From Bolinopsis microptera (Eukaryota > Ctenophora > Tentaculata > Lobata > Bolinopsidae): DNA of 64,000 bases. The translations under genes and the position numbers were made by a program. Location: the NCBI RefSeq assembly GCF_026151205.1, contig NC_087074.1, positions 248,001 to 312,000 on the forward strand, in the 5' to 3' direction. Positions within the stretch are counted from its first letter, which is position 1. Each line of letters starts with the position of its first letter. The notes beneath the pieces are model-generated. The model had not been told where the DNA came from. It saw only the letters and a program-made list of their open reading frames with translations, and did not search any database. Below are positions 58,409 through 64,000 of this stretch, piece by piece.

Positions 58409-61400
58409 TTAAATTTCTAAAAGTACGAAATTTGAGTTGTTCCAGTCCTTGTCATCCGGGTTTAGTGCTTGTGCAGTAAGCACATGCTTGCTGACTGTAG
58501 ACTTGAATGAATTTAGGAATTTGTCTTGTAGGCAAGTGGTGACGTATTTTATGTCCTTGTCAATAATGTTGACTGTTTTGTTATATAACTTAGGCCCAAT
58601 GTAAGAAATGCTCTTGTCTGAATTACGTAAACGGTTAAATGGTACTGCAAAGAACTCAGGTTCTCTTCTAGGTGCGTTTAAGTTTGAAACAGTAAACATT
58701 CTTATAATATTTGGTGGTGCAGTGTTAGAATAAACTTTGTGCATTAAGCATAATATACATTTAGCTATCACGTTCGGTAAAGCTAATACTTCTAGTTTAT
58801 TGAAAATTTCCTTTGTGTGTGTAGGTGTGCTATTAAGATCTTTGTCATAAAAATAGCGGTGGTATTGGTTATCTGCAGCGCGAATGCCCTTTTTCTGGGC
58901 CGAGAAGACTCTTTTGACGGAGTTTAGCGATCTTGTTCCCCAAACTGTGCAGCAGTAGTACAAGTGAGACTGAACAAAGCTGTTGTATATCAACTTGAGT
59001 GCTTTGTTAGGTACTGAGCCTTTGAGTTTGTAGAGAATGCCCGCATTTCTAGATACTTTAGTGGCTAAATGTCTAATGTGGTGGGCCCAATTTAGCTTGG
59101 TATCAATGATCACGCCAAGAAACTTTTCGTGATAACTTTGCTTGAGTCGTTCACCTCCCATGTAGATTTCTATATCCTCAGTTTTCTTATTTGTAAAGAT
59201 CATATATTTAGTTTTGCTAGCATTTAATTTAAGCCCGTTTTTAGTAGCCCAATCAATTATCAAAGTCAGAATCTCATTCACCATTGCATTAAGTTGTTCA
59301 AATGTATCTGTACTTATTATTAGGTTTTCGTCGTCAGCGAAATAAATATGTTTAGCTAAATTACTAATCTGAGGAAGGTCGTTGATGTAGATTATGAACA
59401 GAATTGGTCCGAGAATGGAGCCCTGTGGTACTCCGTAGTTAAGTTTGAGGTGAGAGGACTTGCAGTTGTTGACGCTCACGTATTGCTCTCTATCGGTTAG
59501 ATATGAGTCAAACCAAGATAAAGCCAACCCCCGAACTCCATAGTGCTCAAGTTTTCTCAGAAGAATACTGCTGTCAACCATGTCAAAGGCCTTGCTGTAG
59601 TCCAATAAAAGCAGTGCTGTGACCTGCTTTTTTTCTAGTGCCCTGTGAATATGGTTTTGGGCTTCTAGTAAAGCATGTTCGCAGCTATGCCCAGCCCGAA
59701 ATCCGTATTGAGAGTCAAATAGGATTTTCTCTGTCTTTAAGTGATCTAATAGTCGCGCTTGCATAATTTTTTCAAAGATTTTTGAGAAACATGAGAGTAG
59801 TGAGATAGGTCGATAGTTTGAAACTTCAGCACGTGACCCACCTTTGTGAAGTGGAATTACTTTCGCGATTTTCAATTTATGTGGAAACTTCCCCTGATGT
59901 AGAGACGCAGAGACTAGGCAGCTAAGCACTGGTGCAAGTATATTGCTCACTTTTTTCAGGGGAAGTATACTCATATCAGAAGTCGACTTTATCTTCAAAC
60001 CCTTAACTATTTCAATTATTTCTGATGGGGACGAATCTTCTAGATTCATGCTCCGCTGGCATTTGCTATCTTGAGTTTCTGTTGCGATAGTCCGGCCCTC
60101 AGAGCATACGAGACCATTTTCTCTCTTAAGAGTCTCAGCTATATTGCAGAAATAGTCATTGAAGCTATTCGCAATTTGCTGAGAATCTGTTATCTCGCTC
60201 CCATTATAGTTAATTTTGTTTATCTTAATTTTGCCTTTTTTCTTTCTGTTTAACAAGTTATTAACCATTTGCCATTGTTTTCTGCTGTCACTAGAATATT
60301 TTGTAAAGTATGCGTTGTAATATTTGTTTTTGGCCTTATCCACGTGTTTATTCACAAATTTCTTCATTTTCTTGTACCTAATATCATTTTCAGTGGTCGG
60401 GTTTGTGACAAAATCTTCATAAAATTTATTTTTGCGATCACACGCGCACCGTAACCATTCTTGGATCCACGGCTTTGTGTTTTTACGGCGGCCTGGTTTA
60501 CTCTTTTTTGCCTTAATTGGGAAATTTCGGTCGTATAGTTCACTATATTTTTTATCGAAAGCCTCAAATTTTTCATCTACAGAATCATAGTTATTAACCA
60601 AGTTCCAGTCTACCGCATAAATGTCGTTCTCGAACTTTTTGATACTGTCATCGTTTATTACTCGAGAAGATGTTTCTGTGGTATCTTCTTGAAGTTTACA
60701 ACTGAGCCTATTCTGATCAACCATAATTGTGACAAAAGTTGCCAAGTGGTCAGAGATTGATTCAGAAATTACTCCCGATTTTGTAACAGCGTGGCAATTA
60801 TTGACGAAAATATGGTCAATGATAGTCGCACTGTGATCTGTGACTCTAGTTGGTCTTGATATCACAGGAGCGAATCCATGCTCTGCCAAAGTGTCCACAT
60901 ACTTAGTGACAGAGTCTATTCTCCCGTAATCTAGTAGGTCTATGTTAGTATCACCGGCCAGTATGATATTTTTGTTTCGATGTCTTGCCAAGTTACGGAG
61001 GAAAATTTTTAATTGTTCAAGGAAACCATTCAAATCCCCACTTGGAGAGCGATATATGTTACAGATTAACGCGTTTTTGTGCCCTGTCAAGGTAAGTTCT
61101 GCAACCAAGAATTCTCCTATCTTAGGATTATCGTGGCAACATAGAGCGCTCTTAACGTTTATGTCAGATAATTCACATAGTTTTTTGTTAACATATATGA
61201 CTAATCCTCCACCACGATTTGACGCTCTGGCGGGAGTCTGAACATACGGTGGATAGAAACCGTCTAGTTCGAGCTCCTCTCCCTGAAAAGGCAAACATTC
61301 CGTGTTACAATTTGTTTCATTGAAGCAGAGAACGTCGTATTTTGTGTATTGATCTATATTCTCCCGAAATTCTTCAATGTTCCCATTAAGTGACCTAATG

Positions 61401-62020
61401 TTTAGCGAGAAAACTTTTAATTCATACTCCTTCGTATTTTTTATCGCTTTCGCGGTATAATATTTGTAGTTATTTAGAAGACTAGACGTTGTTTCCCATG
61501 GATTCAAATCAGCATCAGTATCATCACGATCACCTATTTGATTTGATAGGTGGTCGCGATTAAAGGGGTTAAACCTAATAGTGTTACTGAAATTTATCAT
61601 GTGAAGCTGTCTAATGGAGACATCATATGCTGGGAAAATTTTTCTCAAGCATTCTTTGCAGCCTGTTGAGCCAGCAGAACATCTTGTGTGGGATAGGTTG
61701 TCACAGTAGCAACATTTGGTCATTTGTCTTATATTCCCAATTTTTGTGCAAGTGTGACATTTTTCTCGTTTATGGGAGACTGGGATTTGTATAGGCTGTG
61801 ATGGTACTAGAGGCATGACGGCGCCCACTGGAAGAATTTCTGAAATGCAGCTGTAGCAAGACCATTCTCCAGTAAGTTCAGTTATGTCGCTAGGTGTTAG
61901 GTGAGCACATTTTGGGTGATATGTCATATAACAAATACTACAAGTGATGCTTATCTTGTGTGAGACTAGGCGCTTTGTACAGGCCTTACAGCTATTTTTA
62001 CTACTTCGGATAACTACCAT
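58409..62020 (-). CDS. LINE ORF2: zinc-finger/PHD-like, endonuclease and reverse transcriptase
   Basis: 1203 codons, uninterrupted. Residues ~11-58 form a PHD-like Cys/His finger (CKACTKRL, CSICYMTYHPKCAHLT, WSCYSCI) and ~88-124 a second Cys/His cluster. The apurinic-type endonuclease spans ~200-435, with SLNIRSL (N207), FNETN (E235), AGDTNID (D357) and SDHLA (D424, H425). RT spans ~700-1000: VIPLHKGG, NYRPISLLS, QYGFRAGHSC, LLLLDYSKAFDMVD (D807), GVPQGSILGPILF, IYFADDENLI (FADD at 894-897) and KFLGVIIDTKLNW. All key residues are present, so the protein looks functional even though the copy is truncated in ORF1. The role is target-primed reverse transcription. The start is the first Met before the finger. 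Confidence 0.93.
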   Translation of the reverse strand: MVVIRSSKNSCKACTKRLVSHKISITCSICYMTYHPKCAHLTPSDITELTGEWSCYSCISEILPVGAVMPLVPSQPIQIPVSHKREKCHTCTKIGNIRQMTKCCYCDNLSHTRCSAGSTGCKECLRKIFPAYDVSIRQLHMINFSNTIRFNPFNRDHLSNQIGDRDDTDADLNPWETTSSLLNNYKYYTAKAIKNTKEYELKVFSLNIRSLNGNIEEFRENIDQYTKYDVLCFNETNCNTECLPFQGEELELDGFYPPYVQTPARASNRGGGLVIYVNKKLCELSDINVKSALCCHDNPKIGEFLVAELTLTGHKNALICNIYRSPSGDLNGFLEQLKIFLRNLARHRNKNIILAGDTNIDLLDYGRIDSVTKYVDTLAEHGFAPVISRPTRVTDHSATIIDHIFVNNCHAVTKSGVISESISDHLATFVTIMVDQNRLSCKLQEDTTETSSRVINDDSIKKFENDIYAVDWNLVNNYDSVDEKFEAFDKKYSELYDRNFPIKAKKSKPGRRKNTKPWIQEWLRCACDRKNKFYEDFVTNPTTENDIRYKKMKKFVNKHVDKAKNKYYNAYFTKYSSDSRKQWQMVNNLLNRKKKGKIKINKINYNGSEITDSQQIANSFNDYFCNIAETLKRENGLVCSEGRTIATETQDSKCQRSMNLEDSSPSEIIEIVKGLKIKSTSDMSILPLKKVSNILAPVLSCLVSASLHQGKFPHKLKIAKVIPLHKGGSRAEVSNYRPISLLSCFSKIFEKIMQARLLDHLKTEKILFDSQYGFRAGHSCEHALLEAQNHIHRALEKKQVTALLLLDYSKAFDMVDSSILLRKLEHYGVRGLALSWFDSYLTDREQYVSVNNCKSSHLKLNYGVPQGSILGPILFIIYINDLPQISNLAKHIYFADDENLIISTDTFEQLNAMVNEILTLIIDWATKNGLKLNASKTKYMIFTNKKTEDIEIYMGGERLKQSYHEKFLGVIIDTKLNWAHHIRHLATKVSRNAGILYKLKGSVPNKALKLIYNSFVQSHLYYCCTVWGTRSLNSVKRVFSAQKKGIRAADNQYHRYFYDKDLNSTPTHTKEIFNKLEVLALPNVIAKCILCLMHKVYSNTAPPNIIRMFTVSNLNAPRREPEFFAVPFNRLRNSDKSISYIGPKLYNKTVNIIDKDIKYVTTCLQDKFLNSFKSTVSKHVLTAQALNPDDKDWNNSNFVLLEI

Positions 62021-62547
62021 TTTTTGGCTGTAAATGATACTCTTGTTTAAATGTAGATATAGGTTTGCTACTGTATATTAATATATAATAAAGTACACGG
62101 AAAAACAGTCACTGAAAGTATCTACTCCAGATGAGTGAGCCAAGAAAATGGGGCCAAGAAGAGTGAGAAAACGTGCGAGGTTTTGTGAACACTCTGTCCG
62201 GGTCCCTAACTTCAGCTCCTAACTAGAGAAATCAATTCAGTTAAGTGTTGTTCTGTGGGAATAAGTTTAAAAAGTTAATTGAAGTATGTGAAATGTGAAT
62301 GTGGGAATAAGTTTAAAAAGTTAATTGAAGTATGTGAAATGTGAATGTGACTTGTATTCTGTATTTGTAACTTGTAAGTGTATGTACTTAGTGGTCTGAT
62401 TACGTGGTTCAACTTAGTAAAGATAAGATTTCGATTAGCCGTAAGCTGGTGCAGATAAGACATGGTTCGTATACTGTACGATTCTTAGTAGATTAATAAT
62501 TATGTCCAAATTTTCGATGTAGTATGTTTGTAGATTGTATTGCTGTT

Positions 62548-62861
62548 CTAAGGTCTGCCCAATGAAGAAACATACTCCCGTCTTAGCGGCCAGTGTCTTC
62601 GAATTAAGTAGCTGCGCCCCATGAATTCTTTGACACAGGTAGCAAGAGAGCGAGCTATCTCTCTCTTGGACAGTACTGTTAGGTGGATTCCGTTTCCATC
62701 AGGATCTACAATGACCTCTCTTCTCTGGTATAAAACAGTACAAATATGGTGCGAGTCAAAGAACCATAGCTTGGACACTCTATTGCTTAGTTCAAAAATA
62801 AAGCTGTTAAAATGCTTAACCTCCTCATTAAGCCACGAGAAACGTGTGAGAACTAACCATG
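62548..62861 (-). pseudogene. LINE ORF1 C-terminal fragment, SGNH-esterase-like
   Basis: The minus-strand frame reads WLNEEVKHFNSFIFELSNRV, KLWFFDSHHI, VDPDGNGIHLTVLSKREIAR, SLATCVKEFMGRS. The DGNGIHL block fits the C-terminal Asp-x-x-His motif of SGNH hydrolases found in ORF1 of CR1-like LINEs. The N-terminal half, with the catalytic Ser, is missing because the element starts here; the ORF's apparent first codons come from the satellite. Confidence 0.65.
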
Positions 62862-64000
62862 CTACCATGGTTACTGTTTAAACAGTGCTGTTTAAACAGT
62901 GCTACCATGGTTACTGTTTAAACAGTGTTACCATGGTTACTGTTTAAACAGTGCTACCATGGTTACTGTTTAAACAGTGCTACCATGGTTACTGTTTAAA
63001 CAGTGCTACCATGGTTACTGTTTAAACAGTGCTACCATGGTTACTGTTTAAACAGTGTTACCATGGTTACTGTTTAAACAGTGCTACCATGGTTACTGTT
63101 TAAACAGTGTTACCATGGTTACTGTTTAAACAGTGCTACCATGGTTACTGTTTAAACAGTGTTACCATGGTTACTGTTTAAGCAGTGCTACCATGGTTAC
63201 TGTTTAAGCAGTGTTACCATGGTTACTGTTTAAGCAGTGCTACCATGGTTACTGTTTAAACAGTGCTACCATGGTTACTGTTTAAACAGTGCTACCATGG
63301 TTACTGTTTAAACAGTGCTACCATGGTTACTAATTAAACAGTGCTACCATGGTTACTGTTTAAACAGTGCTACCATGGTTACTGTTTAAACAGTGCTACC
63401 ATGGTTACTGTTTAAACAGTGTTACCATGGTTACTGTTTAAACAGTGCTACCATGGTTACTGTTTAAACAGTGCTACCATGGTTACTGTTTAAACAGTGC
63501 TACCATGGTTACTGTTTAAACAGTGCTACCATGGTTACTGTTTAAACAGTGCTACCATGGTTACTGTTTAAACAGTGCTACCATGGTTACTGTTTAAACA
63601 GTGCTACCATGGTTACTGTTTAAACAGTGCTACCATGGTTACTGTTTAAACAGTGTTACCATGGTTACTGTTTAAACAGTGTTACCATGGTTACTGTTTT
63701 AACAGTGTTACCATGGTTACTGTTTAAACAGTGCTACCATGGTTACTGTTTAAACAGCGCTACCATGGTTACTGTTTAAACAGCGCTACCATGGTTACTG
63801 TTTAAACAGTGCTACCATGGTTACTGTTCAAACAGTGTTACCATGGTTACTGTTTAAACAGTGTTACCATGGTTACTGTTTAAACAGTAACCATGGTAGC
63901 ACTGTTTAAACAGTGTTACCATGGTTACTGTTTAAACAGTGTTACCATGGTTACTGTTTAAACAGTGCTACCATGGTTACTGTTTAAACAGTGTTACCAT
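62862..64000. repeat. 26-bp palindrome-rich satellite, right part
   Basis: About 43 units of gctaccatggttactgttta aacagt to the window edge. Both actgtttaaacagt and the accatggt core are palindromic. Variants: gtt for gct, taagcagt, taattaaac, agcgct. One unit near 63884-63910 is inverted (cagtaaccatggtagcactg). Confidence 0.96.

Larger units (their letters stand above)
58030..62861 (-). mobile_element. CR1-like LINE inserted in the 26-bp satellite
   Basis: Left host sequence ends aacagtgct and right host resumes gctaccatgg, so the insertion sits within one satellite unit with gct at both sides. Transcription is on minus: a fragment of ORF1 (esterase) at 62861-62548, a ~530-base spacer with a ~45-bp tandem duplication (~62256-62345), ORF2 at 62020-58409, and a ~380-base 3' region. 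ORF1 is cut at the insertion edge, the usual 5' truncation of LINEs. PHD and esterase modules are known from CR1-like elements. Confidence 0.88.

Noticed and set aside
60071-61241. Short plus-strand ORFs over the LINE
   Set aside because: Shadows of ORF2 on the other strand with no motifs.

Overview
The window is AT-rich animal nuclear DNA, most likely from a marine invertebrate (I cannot name the species; a cnidarian-like genome would fit). The reasons are: multi-exon genes with GT-AG introns, a conserved RBBP4/7-type WD40 gene, a CR1-like LINE with PHD and esterase modules, Penelope-like elements with GIY-YIG nucleases, a tRNA-derived SINE, and many minisatellites. Nothing is bacterial: no operons, ribosome binding sites or CRISPR arrays.

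Two host genes can be spliced by hand. On the + strand, 16535-22092 holds the last three exons of an RBBP4/RBBP7 (p48/Caf1-55) histone-binding WD40 protein. On the - strand, 56810 down to 26599 holds a C2-domain phospholipase D of the plant-type (alpha-like) architecture. I assembled 17 exons whose phases all agree; they total 2340 nt, or 779 residues plus a stop, with both HKD catalytic motifs intact. The C2-PLD architecture is the plant form; the familiar animal PLD1/PLD2 carry PX-PH domains instead.

Layout. 1-1.7 kb: foldback element. 2.8-3.45 kb: exact 299-bp duplication. 3.45-13.3 kb: one 30-bp satellite with two patches that look like uncorrected sequencing noise. 13.3-16.5 kb: nested DNA-transposon-like elements. 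16.5-22.1 kb: RBBP exons with huge intronic minisatellites. 22.5-25 kb: LINE relic, TA-flanked MITE and SINE. 26.6-56.8 kb: PLD gene; its introns carry a TTAA-flanked element, two Penelope-like elements, a retroelement relic and about a dozen minisatellites, including a 3.3-kb 30-bp array and a 3.1-kb 41-bp array. 57.5-64 kb: a 26-bp palindromic satellite into which a 4.8-kb CR1-like LINE has inserted.

The most striking observation is that many minisatellites sit across exon-intron junctions. At six splice sites (two in RBBP, four in PLD) the repeat unit contains the end of the exon, the splice signal and some intron, so the junction itself has been tandemly multiplied: 7 donors and about 37 acceptors for one RBBP intron, and 3, 5, 6 and 8 copies at PLD junctions, including the end of the exon carrying the first catalytic HxK. 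In five of the six, using a decoy would add a premature stop. A second cross-cutting pattern is a shared palindromic core (gttaccatggttac, gttgccagggtaac) resembling the RFX X-box, found in otherwise unrelated arrays.
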